This document shows positions 24,003-33,028 of a stretch of 64,000 nucleotides of DNA, piece by piece. A program made the translations under genes and the position numbers. Location of the stretch: NCBI RefSeq assembly GCF_007830435.1, contig NZ_VLLC01000004.1, positions 107,265-171,264 on the forward strand, in the 5' to 3' direction. Every line of letters begins with the position of its first letter. Position 1 is the stretch's first letter. Under the pieces are notes generated by a model. That model saw only the letters and a list, made by a program, of their open reading frames with translations, searched no databases and was not told the origin of the DNA. This stretch comes from Desulfobotulus alkaliphilus (GTDB taxonomy: Bacteria; Desulfobacterota; Desulfobacteria; Desulfobacterales; ASO4-4).

Positions 24003-24128
24003 CTGGTTATTGTCAGGCCCATGGTGCGAGAGCTTTAATACGGACAGGCTTGAAGGCCTGCGCCTGTGTATGGTTTTTACGATCCTTTTTATGTAGGGGT
24101 ACCCTTTACAGGTGCTAAGCGAACATGC
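24003..24128 (-). repeat. Interspersed GGCAGGCCTTGCGCCTGCC-type repeat, copy 1
   Basis: Its complement matches 37281-37408 at about three bases in four along 126 bp: TGTAAAGGGTACCCCTACA, GTAAAAACCATAC, GGCGCAGGCCTTCAAGCCTG, CGTATTAAAGC and CACCATGGGCCTGACAA in the same order. The core is a palindrome. It lies just downstream of cbiK. Confidence 0.7.
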
Positions 24129-24227
24129 GTAAAACTTCTGAGTAACTTGAATTTAGTTCTTTTAATTCAAAAGCTTAAAAAATGGCCAATTATCCATCAC
24201 TGATCGAAATTAGTTTGAATCCTGCAC

Positions 24228-24400
24228 AAGTTACTCTATGACAAGACGCCCTAGCAGGGCGTGAGCTGCTTCTGAGTAACTTCAAAAGTTACTCATGACA
24301 AGACGCCGTAACACGGCGTGGGTTGCTTCTGAGTAACTTCAAAAGTTACTTTATGACAAAACACCGTAACAGGGCGTGAATTGCCGCTCATATAGCTTGA
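24228..24400 (+). repeat. Tandem array of three 57-58 bp hairpin units
   Basis: Units begin at 24228, 24286 and 24343. Each unit starts AAGTTACT..ATGACAAGACGCC, has a short loop and GGCGTG, and ends GCTTCTGAGTAACTTCA. Two nested dyads are present: outer AAGTTACT with AGTAACTT and inner GACGCC with GGCGT. The third unit decays after GGGCGTGAATTG. There are no unique spacers, so this is not a CRISPR array. Confidence 0.8.
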
Positions 24401-24444
24401 CCAAGGTTCGCGTGGCTTAAAGACAGTAACAACCAGAAACACAA

Positions 24445-24473
24445 TTGACAAAAAGAAGCATATGAGGGATTAT
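24445..24473 (+). promoter_or_regulatory. Possible promoter upstream of the lipoprotein gene
   Basis: TTGACA at 24445-24450 and GATTAT at 24468-24473 have 17-bp spacing. The -35 is perfect and the -10 weak. It would leave a leader of about 350 bases before the gene at 24831, so it is only a candidate. Confidence 0.35.
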
Positions 24474-24830
24474 TTCAGTCTATTCTACAGGTGAATTCAT
24501 ATAATCAGGATCAACAAGCCTGAGCAAATTCAGCAGACACGGGGTCTTGACAGCATATTTTTCCAATGTTCAAAGGACTGAATTCCAGCTTCACAATTTA
24601 CTAAAATGTTCAAAACGCACTAGATAAAATAACATCTCGTTTTTAATTCTCATCAAAAGAGCATGGGGCTTATCCATGCCGAGTGGGAGATGAGACATTA
24701 GTAATTTTTAAAAGAAACATAAAATCACCATACCTATAAAAAACAGCATATTTACGCCTTTTCTGCCTACAGCATACACGAAAATCCGCCTTTGATTTAA
24801 GTATCCAAACAAAGAAAAAAGGAGTCAAAA

Positions 24831-25817
24831 ATGAAAAAAAAACGAATATCCCTTGCCATCGGAATCTTTTTGTTTTTTTCTGCATCTTCGATATTGCTCT
24901 CAGGATGCAATGCGACCGAAGGGCTATCCGATGATAACTCAAAAGAGGCAAGAATTGAAAAGGGCTTGATGGCACTGGACAGGGGAAACTATGCAGAAGC
25001 CGAAAAGGTTTTTGAAAATCTTGTTCAGTCTCACCCGACAGACCAACAGATACGCTCCTATCACGCCAGCGCCATTGCAGGCGGTGCAGGTATGGATGTT
25101 TTTAACTTTATGGAAACCCTTGACTATCTTGACAAAAAAGGCACAGACAACAACGACACCATTGAGCTCATCGGACGGACCCTGACAAGATCATCAGGCC
25201 AGCCGAAAATTACAAAAAACGAAATCGGCAGAAAAATCCTTTCCTTTGAAAAAGCGATGAACACTCTACTTGAGCTCACCGGAAATAATTACCTGACCTG
25301 GATTAATGCAGGTACAAACATAAAAGCAATGCAGTCTAAAACTTACGCTTCCAATACGCAAAAAAATCCGGCCAGTCCCACCCTATTGCTTGCAGATGCC
25401 TTCATCAAACTCAATGATGACCAGAAAATACAGATCGGACTCATCGCCTTGAACCATGCGGTTCTTGTTATCGGAGACATCATAATGGAAGACCTGACCC
25501 TTGACAGCCTTATTCTTACTGAAAAAGAAATCCGGGATCTCTATGCCCACCAGAGTTATCAGGTCAACTTTTCCCATATAGTAGACTTTCTGAAAGAGGA
25601 TAAAATCCTTGAAAAACTGTCCTTTGACATTGCCATTGCAAACCAGACAGTGGAAGCTATTTTACGCATGATGAATATTGGGGAACAGCAGAACCACCAA
25701 ATCAAAGATGCCTTTAATACATTTATGGAAGCTTTGGATAACGGACGGGGGGGAGGAACAAAGGGGGATGGCTTTATTGAGCGCGGAGAGCTGGAATACT
25801 ACCTGAGCAATCTATAA
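24831..25817 (+). CDS. TPR-like lipoprotein of unknown function
   Basis: A 328-residue lipoprotein with lipobox ILLSGCN. Residues 38-75 form one recognisable tetratricopeptide-like helix pair (KGLMALDRGNYAEAEKVFENLVQSHP). The rest is helical and not recognised. The last 30 residues contain GTKGDGFIERGELEYYL, which resembles an EF-hand calcium loop. The ATG has a strong AAAGGAG ribosome site. The next gene, an outer-membrane barrel protein, starts 15 bp after the stop, so the two probably act together in the envelope. It could be a periplasmic partner for the barrel. Confidence 0.65.
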   Translation: MKKKRISLAIGIFLFFSASSILLSGCNATEGLSDDNSKEARIEKGLMALDRGNYAEAEKVFENLVQSHPTDQQIRSYHASAIAGGAGMDVFNFMETLDYLDKKGTDNNDTIELIGRTLTRSSGQPKITKNEIGRKILSFEKAMNTLLELTGNNYLTWINAGTNIKAMQSKTYASNTQKNPASPTLLLADAFIKLNDDQKIQIGLIALNHAVLVIGDIIMEDLTLDSLILTEKEIRDLYAHQSYQVNFSHIVDFLKEDKILEKLSFDIAIANQTVEAILRMMNIGEQQNHQIKDAFNTFMEALDNGRGGGTKGDGFIERGELEYYLSNL

Positions 25818-25832
25818 AAGGAGAGAATACGA

Positions 25833-26933
25833 ATGTATACTTACAGAAAAAACGGCTTTTTTTTTATCTCCTTGATACTCCTTTTATTCTTTTTTTCCGC
25901 CTCAGCCTTTGCAGCCCCCTACAGCCGGTTCTATACGGGGGTCCGTCCCCTCGGCATGGGTGGCGCTTTCACTGCCGTTGCCGATGATCAGAATACGATT
26001 TTCTATAACCCTGCAGGGCTTTCAAGAATAAACGGCCTTACCATTGGGCTGCTCAATCCCGCTGTGGGTATCGGAGAAAATGGCCTGGACATGATACAGG
26101 ACATAGATGACACCAACATGGATGACACGGGCGAGGTGACAGAACTCCTTAGAAAATATACGGGAAAACATATTCACCTCCATGGCTCATTAACTCCTCA
26201 CATCGGATTTCGTATTAAAAATTTTGGTGCCATGGTCAGTGCCTTTGCCATAGCCAATATGGACTCACAGGTCAGAAACCCTGTATATCCGGAATTTCAC
26301 ATGGATGCCCATGTGGATATTGGAGGTATTGGCGGTGTGGGGGTCATGGTGCCCGGGGGGAATAATCTCCGTGCCGGCCTTTCATACAAAGCCATCAGCA
26401 GAGAAAGTCTCCGGGAAGTTTATACACCGGCTCAGATTGCAGCAGATAATTTTGATGACATACTGGAAGACGACAGAAAAAGCGGTTCAGGAAGCTCCTT
26501 TGATCTGGGGCTGATTTATACCCTTCCATGGGAAAAATATTTTCAGACAGACATCGCCCTTGTGGCACAAAATCTGCCGTCCATTGAATTCGATGAGGGT
26601 GAAAAGCTTGAAACCGAATGGATTGCCGGTGTCGCCATCCAGAAAAAGCTTGGTCCCTTTGCACTGCTTGCGGCCCTGGACTACAGAGATTTTACCAAAA
26701 ACATCAAAACCGATAATGACATAGGAAAACGTCTTCATATGGGGGCAGAAATAAAATTCAAAGAACTTGTTTCCCTCAGGGGAGGTTTCAATCAGGGCTA
26801 TCCCACCCTTGGTGCCGGTCTTGATTTATGGATCCTTAAATTTGACGCTGTCATGTATTCCGAAGAAGTCGGGGCCTATGCAGGCCAGAGAGAAGATAAA
26901 AGGTACATGGGCCAGCTGACCATAGGGTGGTGA
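25833..26933 (+). CDS. Outer-membrane beta-barrel protein, TraF/PorV-like
   Basis: A 366-residue exported protein. The signal peptide ends at AFAAP. The mature N-terminus has the motif RPLGMGGAFTAVADDQNTIFYNPAGL, which is shared by PorV/FadL-like and TraF_2 (conjugal transfer TraF-like) outer-membrane proteins. The remainder is alternating strands with frequent aromatic ends and it finishes GQLTIGW, a typical barrel C-terminus. The substrate is unknown; this superfamily includes hydrophobic-compound transporters and secretion-system scaffolds. Ribosome site AAGGAGAG precedes the ATG. It is co-directional with, and 15 bp from, the lipoprotein gene. Confidence 0.75.
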   Translation: MYTYRKNGFFFISLILLLFFFSASAFAAPYSRFYTGVRPLGMGGAFTAVADDQNTIFYNPAGLSRINGLTIGLLNPAVGIGENGLDMIQDIDDTNMDDTGEVTELLRKYTGKHIHLHGSLTPHIGFRIKNFGAMVSAFAIANMDSQVRNPVYPEFHMDAHVDIGGIGGVGVMVPGGNNLRAGLSYKAISRESLREVYTPAQIAADNFDDILEDDRKSGSGSSFDLGLIYTLPWEKYFQTDIALVAQNLPSIEFDEGEKLETEWIAGVAIQKKLGPFALLAALDYRDFTKNIKTDNDIGKRLHMGAEIKFKELVSLRGGFNQGYPTLGAGLDLWILKFDAVMYSEEVGAYAGQREDKRYMGQLTIGW

Positions 26934-27032
26934 TGGGATTTCCAATAAACACAATCTGCTGAAACAAATCTTGCATCTGCCAGAGCTTCCCTTCGTGGGG
27001 ATCCAGCACAAAGCAGGACCGCAAAAATCATT

Positions 27033-27097
27033 AACAGGGGCAGGCCTTACGTCTGCCCCTGTGAATGCCCACACCATGGGCCTGACAACAAGCGGAC
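27033..27097 (+). repeat. Interspersed GGCAGGCCTT-type repeat, copy 2 (partial)
   Basis: CAGGGGCAGGCCTTACGTCTGCCCCTG forms a palindrome, followed by CACCATGGGCCTGACAACAAG as in copies 1 and 3. It lacks the CCCTACA part of the full repeat. It lies between the barrel gene and the convergent end of the DUF3141 gene and could serve as a terminator hairpin. Confidence 0.68.
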
Positions 27098-27157
27098 CAA
27101 ATAATAAATAATAATAAAGACATCAGGCCAGCTATCAAAAAACGATTGATAAAAAAA

Positions 27158-29326
27158 TCAGACTTCCAGAATTTCCATAATGCGGTTTAACAGTTTTTCC
27201 TCGTGAGGGTCCACCACAAGGTCAGAAAGGGCCAGACACTGGGCCATTTCCACCACGCTGAACCGGTCTGCGTAATCTCCCAGAAGAATGGGCAGGGCTT
27301 CCATGGCAGCGGCAGGATCCAGCTCCAGAATCCGGGACTGTTCCCGCACAAGCTGACGTATACGGGCATCCGGAAGATTGCCGGTCTTGGGGTGATTCCG
27401 GATCAGCTCCAGCAGCACGGTAATCTCTTCCTGATGCACGACGCCATCGGCACCGGCCACGGCCACCAGCACACGCACCACTGCTTCGGCAAAGCCTCCC
27501 TTTGTAATCTTTTCCCGCCAGAAAACATCCTCTGCGGAACGCCATGCCGCCTCATGGGGCTTGCCCTCCGTCACGGAGGAGGGGAGATTCAGCTGGGATT
27601 CTGAAACCATCCGCACAAAGGGATTGCTGTAAACCATGGTAAAAAGCTGTTCTTCTGCCGCATCCTTCATGCGGGTTCCCATCTCCATGAAAGAGGCCAT
27701 GAGATCCATGCTTCCTTTTTCCATCTGACGGAAGATATTATCCGGAGGGGCAGGACTCCTGTGACTCCGGACCATGCGGGCAGCCAGCTTGACGGGCAGC
27801 ATGGAAGGGTTGATATCCGCCAGCACCATGCGCAAAAACCGCTGGGGATGATGCATGCGCATGAAAGCCGCAGACTGGGGCGTCACCATGCTTCGTATCC
27901 ATGGCTGAAAAAAACTCCGGTAACAAAGATCATTGATCTTGGATATCTCGGCCACAGGATAAAAATCCAGCTCGTCCTCCACGCCATCATCCAGCTTTTC
28001 AATATCTTCAAAGGCCCTTGCCTCAAAACGTACTTTATAGGCCTTGTCCGAATACCGGGGATCCCCCTTTTCAATGATCATCTCATAAAGACCGGGAGCC
28101 AGATAATCCACCATGTCTATGCTGCCGATAATCTCTGCATGCTCTTTCTTCGCCACCCTGTCCGACACAAAAAGGCCGATATGCCCCACATTCTCGTGCA
28201 CCATATAAATGATCACCTGCTGCTGCCTTTTCACCTCTTCCAGCGTTCCCCAGACCTTCAGAATCCAGTTTAAGGCCTGCTGGGGCGGGGTGACATTATC
28301 TCCGTCCGAGGAAAAAAGAACGATCGGGTCCTCAAGCTCCCTCAGATCTATGCGCTTGCCCTCCTGAAAACTTACCTCTCCCATCTCAAGCTTGTTTTCA
28401 ATGAAAAGGTGCTGGATCATAAAGCGGATTTCTTCTGCGGTCATGAGATAATAACTGCTCCACCAGCGGGAAAAATCCCGGAACCGGTCCGCTTCCGTAT
28501 CCACATTGGCGTAAAGATTGTAAGGACTCCTGCAATAGGCTTCCGCAGGATCCAGTGCCTCATGACCCGAAGCCAGATTGGCACCATCAAAGAATCCAGC
28601 ACCCAGATCACTGGCCAGTTCCACACCCCAGACGCCGCCTGTGAGACCGGCCTTGTAGCGTACCACATGCCGGCCCCGGACTCCGGCCCAGTAGGAAATG
28701 GGAGAACCGTTCAGCACCAGAGGACCGGCAAGGCTGGGCCTGTCCGCACTCATCAGGGCAACGGCCCAGCCAGCCTGACTGTTGCCGATAATGCTGGGTC
28801 TGCCGCTGTCCGGATGCAGCCTTGCCACCTCCTCAATGAACCGGATCTCCGCATCCTTCACATCCTCAAGGGTCTGTCCGGGTACAGGCTCCGGAAAAAA
28901 CAGGATGTAATAAACGGGATGCCCCTTTTCCAGGGCAATGCCGATTTCAGAAGCCCGCTTGGAACCACCGATACCCGGCGCATTGCCGGAACGGGGATCA
29001 ATCACCACCACGGGCCTCCGGTCATGGCCAAAGGTGCTGACCTCTTTCTTTTTCCTCTCTCCCCTGCGCCGCCTGTCCTTCATACGGACCAGGGCATAAT
29101 TCACAGGTCTTTCAAAGGTTCTGCCATCCAGAACAATTTCATAGGGAAAATAGAGCACAGGAGGCTGGCCATCGGCAAGGTACTGGAAAAAATCATTACC
29201 GTGGCTGCGCAGAACATCCCAGTAAAGGATCTGGCGCTGGGATGTGTCCACAAGGTAGTCCACCCAGTCCAGGCCGCTGCCCCCAAGGGGAAGCATGTCC
29301 GCAATTCTTGAAAGATCCGATGTCAT
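27158..29326 (-). CDS. DUF3141 alpha/beta-hydrolase-like protein with C-terminal TerB-like domain
   Basis: A 722-residue soluble protein. Residues 1-580 fit the DUF3141 family, which is related to PhaC-type polyhydroxyalkanoate synthases and alpha/beta hydrolases: VVVIDPRSGNAPGIGG, HPVYYILFFPEPVPGQTLEDV, and the nucleophile-elbow-like IIGNSQAGWAV, in which the elbow has Gln after Ser. VLFSSDGDNVTPPQQALNWI carries the likely acid residue and HENVGHIGLFVSD the likely histidine. Residues about 615-722 resemble a TerB (tellurite resistance) helical domain: VAVAGADGVVHQEEITVLLELI and ALSDLVVDPHEEKLL. TerB domains occur at membranes and in stress or defence proteins. The actual substrate is unknown. 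The gene stands alone on the minus strand downstream of nadK. Confidence 0.82.
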   Translation of the reverse strand: MTSDLSRIADMLPLGGSGLDWVDYLVDTSQRQILYWDVLRSHGNDFFQYLADGQPPVLYFPYEIVLDGRTFERPVNYALVRMKDRRRRGERKKKEVSTFGHDRRPVVVIDPRSGNAPGIGGSKRASEIGIALEKGHPVYYILFFPEPVPGQTLEDVKDAEIRFIEEVARLHPDSGRPSIIGNSQAGWAVALMSADRPSLAGPLVLNGSPISYWAGVRGRHVVRYKAGLTGGVWGVELASDLGAGFFDGANLASGHEALDPAEAYCRSPYNLYANVDTEADRFRDFSRWWSSYYLMTAEEIRFMIQHLFIENKLEMGEVSFQEGKRIDLRELEDPIVLFSSDGDNVTPPQQALNWILKVWGTLEEVKRQQQVIIYMVHENVGHIGLFVSDRVAKKEHAEIIGSIDMVDYLAPGLYEMIIEKGDPRYSDKAYKVRFEARAFEDIEKLDDGVEDELDFYPVAEISKINDLCYRSFFQPWIRSMVTPQSAAFMRMHHPQRFLRMVLADINPSMLPVKLAARMVRSHRSPAPPDNIFRQMEKGSMDLMASFMEMGTRMKDAAEEQLFTMVYSNPFVRMVSESQLNLPSSVTEGKPHEAAWRSAEDVFWREKITKGGFAEAVVRVLVAVAGADGVVHQEEITVLLELIRNHPKTGNLPDARIRQLVREQSRILELDPAAAMEALPILLGDYADRFSVVEMAQCLALSDLVVDPHEEKLLNRIMEILEV

Positions 29327-29409
29327 GGCATCCTCAGGTTCAGGTAAAAGGTTATACGGAACAAGGCAAAAAAGCCTGTGACGTTCATCCTGAAATAAAA
29401 AAATACCGC

Positions 29410-30264
29410 CTAAATCCTTTCCCCGCTCCAGCGCAGCTTGGCCTTGAGCACATCAAAGTAACGCTGACCCGGCAGGGTGATCAGGCGAAGGGGCGTTTTT
29501 GCACGCACAACGGAAAGACTGTCACCATGCTGCAGGTCATGGCCCGACTGGCCGTCACAGGTCAGCATGATATCCCCTGAAGACCGGGGGTCCAGACGAA
29601 TGGTGATCCGCACATCTTCGGGCAGAATCAGGGGCCGGTTGGTCAGGGTAAAGGGACAGATGGGCGTCATGAGGATGGCCTCCAGAAAAGGATGCACCAC
29701 AGGCCCTCCTGCGGCCATGGAATAGGCCGTTGATCCCGTGGGCGTGGCAACAATAAGACCATCGCCGGTATAGGTGGTGAGATAGCGGCCGTCAATTTCC
29801 GTTCTTACCCTTGCCAGCCGCGCCATGGCACTTTTTGCAATGACCACGTCATTGAGCACCCTTTCCTCCAGAAGAGTTTCATCCCCCCGGTGCAGGCTCA
29901 CCTTGAGGCACATTCTCTCCTCTGCGGTATAAAAACCCTGCAGCACCGCATCGGCAATTTCATAGAGCCGGTCCTCGGGAACCTCCGCAAGAAAGCCCAC
30001 TTCACCAAACTTCACGCCCAGCAGGGGAACTCCGAGACTGCCAATCCAACGGGCTGCGGAGAGAAAGGTGCCATCCCCTCCCAGAACAAAAACCACCTCC
30101 ACATCCTCTGGTGCCCTGCAGCATGAAACAGGCCCGGATCCGGATGCCAGGGCACGCACAACCTCAAGCCCCCGGTTGACCAACCATACACTGAAAGCAT
30201 CGGCCGTTCGCTGGGCCTGCTCATCATCTTTGACCATCAAACCAACGGTACGCACCATCCACAA
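29410..30264 (-). CDS. nadK: NAD kinase
   Basis: A 284-residue ATP-NAD kinase that makes NADP from NAD. The family motifs are VLGGDGTFLSAAR (the GGDGT site), LLGVKFGEVGFLAE, LNDVVIAKS, YTGDGLIVATPTGSTAYSMAAGG, and CDGQSGHDL near the C-terminus. Length is standard. The first codon is taken as ATG 30264; a second ATG two codons later is equally possible. It is on the minus strand, divergent from the ABC-transporter operon, with about 176 bp between the starts. Confidence 0.96.
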   Translation of the reverse strand: MWMVRTVGLMVKDDEQAQRTADAFSVWLVNRGLEVVRALASGSGPVSCCRAPEDVEVVFVLGGDGTFLSAARWIGSLGVPLLGVKFGEVGFLAEVPEDRLYEIADAVLQGFYTAEERMCLKVSLHRGDETLLEERVLNDVVIAKSAMARLARVRTEIDGRYLTTYTGDGLIVATPTGSTAYSMAAGGPVVHPFLEAILMTPICPFTLTNRPLILPEDVRITIRLDPRSSGDIMLTCDGQSGHDLQHGDSLSVVRAKTPLRLITLPGQRYFDVLKAKLRWSGERI

Positions 30265-30440
30265 TCCTTCTTTCTGTAAGCTTTTGCAGCATAACGGGTT
30301 CCGGGAGCTGCGTAAAGGGAATTCCCCCGGGATCTGACAACAAAACGCCTTTCTTCTTGACGCCCCAGCTCCACTTAACTATTTATATCCCTTATTCGTT
30401 TTTTTATTATTCACCCCAATTCCAAGTTCGAGGTAAAAAC

Positions 30441-31574
30441 ATGAAATCTTTTTTCAGATTTTCCCTTATCATGGCCCTGATTCTCCTGACCACCTCCTTT
30501 CTTGTTTCCTGCGGTAAAAAATCCGAGGACGAGGTCATCAAAATCGGTTATGCCGGCGCCCTTTCCGGGGATCTTGCCTCCTATGGCATCCCCAGCAGAA
30601 GGGCTGCGGAAATGGTAATCAACCAAAAAAATGCCGAGGGCGGACTCCTTGGAAAACAGATTGTCCTTCTGGCCGAAGATGATGTCTGCCGCCCTGAGGT
30701 TGCCACAAACACGGCAACCAAACTTGCCACAGAAGGCGTTGTTGCCGTTATCGGACACATCTGCTCCGGTGCCACCATCTCTGCCTTAGGCATCTACAAC
30801 AGCACCAATACGGTGTGTATCTCCCCCTCCGCCACCAGCCCTTCCATCACCCAGAGCGGTGACTATCCCGTCTTCTTCAGAACCATTGCCCCGGATGATG
30901 CCCAGGCCAAACTTCAGGTGGATTTTGCCCTGGAACAACTGAACCTCAAAAGAATCGCCATCCTCCACGACCGCGGGGATTATGGCCGCGGTCTTGCCGA
31001 GTTTGCAAGACAATACATCAACGAAGCCGAAGAGGCCGAAGTGGTTCTCTATGAAGGAGTTACCGTAGGTGCCGTGGATTATACGGCTGTGGTGCAGAAC
31101 ATCCGCAGATCCCAGGCCGATGCCGTCATCTTCGGTGGTTATCATCCTGAAGCTTCCAAAATCCTGATGCAGATGCGCAACAACGACATGGATACCATTT
31201 TCATTTCCGCAGACGGCATCAAGGCGGATACCTTCATCCGCATTGCCGGTGAATACGCAGAAGGTGTTTATGCCACAGGCCCCGTGGATGTTTCTACCAA
31301 CCCCCTTGCCGTGGCAGCCCACAAGCAGCATGTGGAACTCTACGGGGATGAACCGGGCAACTTCTTCCTCAATGCCTATGCCGCCACCATGGCCCTGATC
31401 AATGCCATTGAAAAGGCCGGGTCCACGGACTCCGCAGCCATCATGAATGCCCTGCGTACGGAATACATTGATACCCCCCTTGGCAGCATCAGCTTCGACA
31501 AAAAAGGGGATGCCATTGGCGTGGGCTTCTCCATGTATCAGGTGCAGGATGGTGTTTTTGTAGAACTGCCATAG
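30441..31574 (+). CDS. Branched-chain amino acid-type ABC substrate-binding lipoprotein
   Basis: A 377-residue periplasmic binding protein of the LivJ/LivK family (type I fold). The N-terminal lipobox is TSFLVSCGKK, so it is membrane-tethered although this is a Gram-negative. The mature protein begins IKIGYAGALSGDLASYG, followed by family motifs INQKNAEGGLLGKQIVLL, VVAVIGHICSGATISA and SPSATSPSIT. The start at 30441 has an AGGT-containing ribosome site and gives the proper signal; the open frame upstream is not coding. The permease and ATPase genes follow on the same strand after a strong hairpin. The ligand could be leucine, isoleucine or valine, or another amino acid, amide or organic acid. 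Confidence 0.92.
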   Translation: MKSFFRFSLIMALILLTTSFLVSCGKKSEDEVIKIGYAGALSGDLASYGIPSRRAAEMVINQKNAEGGLLGKQIVLLAEDDVCRPEVATNTATKLATEGVVAVIGHICSGATISALGIYNSTNTVCISPSATSPSITQSGDYPVFFRTIAPDDAQAKLQVDFALEQLNLKRIAILHDRGDYGRGLAEFARQYINEAEEAEVVLYEGVTVGAVDYTAVVQNIRRSQADAVIFGGYHPEASKILMQMRNNDMDTIFISADGIKADTFIRIAGEYAEGVYATGPVDVSTNPLAVAAHKQHVELYGDEPGNFFLNAYAATMALINAIEKAGSTDSAAIMNALRTEYIDTPLGSISFDKKGDAIGVGFSMYQVQDGVFVELP

Positions 31575-31600
31575 ATTTCCTTAAAACATCCATTCTTTGA

Positions 31601-31630
31601 GGCCGGCTGCTTCGGCAGTCGGCCCTGTTT
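31601..31630 (+). terminator. Strong UUCG hairpin between binding protein and permease genes
   Basis: GGCCGGCTGC-TTCG-GCAGTCGGCC gives a 10-bp stem (one G-U pair) with a stable tetraloop and a short T-run after it. Such a hairpin usually keeps the binding-protein message more abundant than that of the permeases, by partial termination or by blocking 3' decay. Confidence 0.75.
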
Positions 31631-31704
31631 TACGGATCGGATCAGCTAAAAAAAAGCCCGTCCTGCCCTAAGCCCGAAACTTAAGCAATTTTTTTAATTT
31701 TTTC

Positions 31705-31739
31705 TCCCCCCTTCCTCCGGACGCAGGGGAAGGGGGGAT
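31705..31739. repeat. Short GC-rich interspersed repeat (CCCTCACCCC type), degenerate
   Basis: CTCCCCCCTTCCTCCGGACGCAGGGGAAGGGGGG is a dyad like those at 15054-15088 and 51606-51641. It sits in the 383-bp gap between the binding protein and the first permease gene, which holds no gene. Confidence 0.45.
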
Positions 31740-31851
31740 GGAAAAAAGCTTGAAAACCCTTCCTGCCCATATGATATTTTATAATGATTTTAAAAAGCTG
31801 CCAAAGTCAGGGGACACTGCTGAGCTGTCAGGAAATTATTTGCATACGGAC

Positions 31852-31878
31852 TTGCTCCTGAGTAAAAAATGTTATAAT
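31852..31878 (+). promoter_or_regulatory. Possible promoter for the permease/ATPase genes
   Basis: A perfect TATAAT (31873-31878) has a TTGCTC 15 bp upstream. The short spacing lowers confidence. It would place transcription start about 75 bases before the permease gene. Confidence 0.38.
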
Positions 31879-31957
31879 ACAGCCCTCTGTCAAAAGGTCT
31901 GACCATACAGACAAAAAACGCTGCTCCATACATTAAAAAAAACCGGAAGCCCATACC

Positions 31958-32860
31958 ATGGAACAATTTCTTGAATATTTTCTCAGCGGACTCACCCGGG
32001 GCAGCATCTATGCCCTGATTGCTCTGGGATACACGATGGTTTACGGTATCATCGGGCTGATCAACTTTGCCCATGGTGAAATCTACATGATCGGTGCCTT
32101 TACCGCCCTGATTGTGGCAACGGCCCTCACTTTTCTGGGGTTTCCCCCCCTGGCCATCCTGCTTCTGGCCGCCCTTGCCGCCGTGATCTGGGCATCGGCC
32201 TATGGTTTCACCATTGAAAAAGTGGCATACAAACCCCTGCGGGGTGCCCAGCGGCTCTCACCCCTCATCAGTGCCATCGGCATGTCCATCTTCCTGCAGA
32301 ACTATGTGATGCTGGCCCAGACTTCGGACTTCCTGCGTTTTCCAGCCCTGATCCCGGACTTCAAATGGCTGGCTCCCTGGTCCCATATCATGAGCACCTC
32401 CCGCTTCACCATTCTGGTCACAGCGGCTGCCGCCATGATTTTCCTTACCCTGCTCATCAAATACACACGGACAGGAAAGGCCATGCGGGCAACTTCCCAG
32501 GACAGGGAAATGGCCCTTCTTGTGGGCGTGAACGTGGATCGTGTCATTTCCAGCACCTTTATCATCGGCTCAGCCCTTGCTGCCATAGGCGGACTTCTCA
32601 TTGCATCCCATGTGGGTCAGATCAATTATTATGTGGGGTTCATTGCGGGACTTAAGGCCTTTACCGCAGCGGTGCTCGGCGGCATCGGCTCCATTCCCGG
32701 CGCCGTACTCGGCGGCCTGATTCTGGGATGGACGGAAAGCTTTGCCACGGGCTATGTTTCATCCGAATACGAGGACGTCTTTGCCTTCGGCCTTCTGGTT
32801 CTCATTCTGATTCTCCGGCCTTCGGGGATTCTTGGCAAAAACACTGCCCAGAAGGTATGA
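31958..32860 (+). CDS. livH: Branched-chain amino acid ABC transporter permease (LivH type)
   Basis: A 300-residue inner-membrane permease of the LivH family with about eight hydrophobic helices. The N-terminal motif GLTRGSIYALIALGYTMVYGIIGLINFAHGE is diagnostic (shown in parts: SIYALIALG and GLINFAHGE). The ABC-coupling region is DREMALLVGVNVDRVIS, and GLKAFTAAVLGGIGSIPGAV lies near the end. It pairs with the LivM-type permease downstream to form the channel. Ribosome site is weak (CCGGAAGCCC). The next gene starts 168 bp after the stop, a larger gap than usual in such operons; nothing recognisable fills it. Confidence 0.95.
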   Translation: MEQFLEYFLSGLTRGSIYALIALGYTMVYGIIGLINFAHGEIYMIGAFTALIVATALTFLGFPPLAILLLAALAAVIWASAYGFTIEKVAYKPLRGAQRLSPLISAIGMSIFLQNYVMLAQTSDFLRFPALIPDFKWLAPWSHIMSTSRFTILVTAAAAMIFLTLLIKYTRTGKAMRATSQDREMALLVGVNVDRVISSTFIIGSALAAIGGLLIASHVGQINYYVGFIAGLKAFTAAVLGGIGSIPGAVLGGLILGWTESFATGYVSSEYEDVFAFGLLVLILILRPSGILGKNTAQKV

Positions 32861-33028
32861 CCCCCTTCGTATGACAGAACAATACCACAGACAGGGGTAA
32901 GCTGAGTTTTTTTTTACCGCTGCCCGGCATTCAGACAGAAGCGGACGGATACCACCGGACACCATTTTTCCGTCTGCTTTAATTGCAAAGATAAAAAAAT
33001 CCAAGATCCTGAACCTTAAGGGGTTGTC

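Larger units (their letters stand above)
23932..24830. other. 899-bp gene-free region holding repeats
   Basis: No open frame with a ribosome site fits here. The region contains one copy of an interspersed repeat (24003-24128), a 57-58 bp tandem hairpin array (24228-24400), a stray half unit of that array (CTTCTGAGTAACTT near 24135-24148) and a possible promoter at 24445-24473. The last 350 bp are AT-rich, unlike the flanking genes. Confidence 0.6.

Noticed and set aside
24228..24400. CRISPR-like array
   Set aside because: Units are contiguous with no unique spacers, there are only three, and no cas gene is present.
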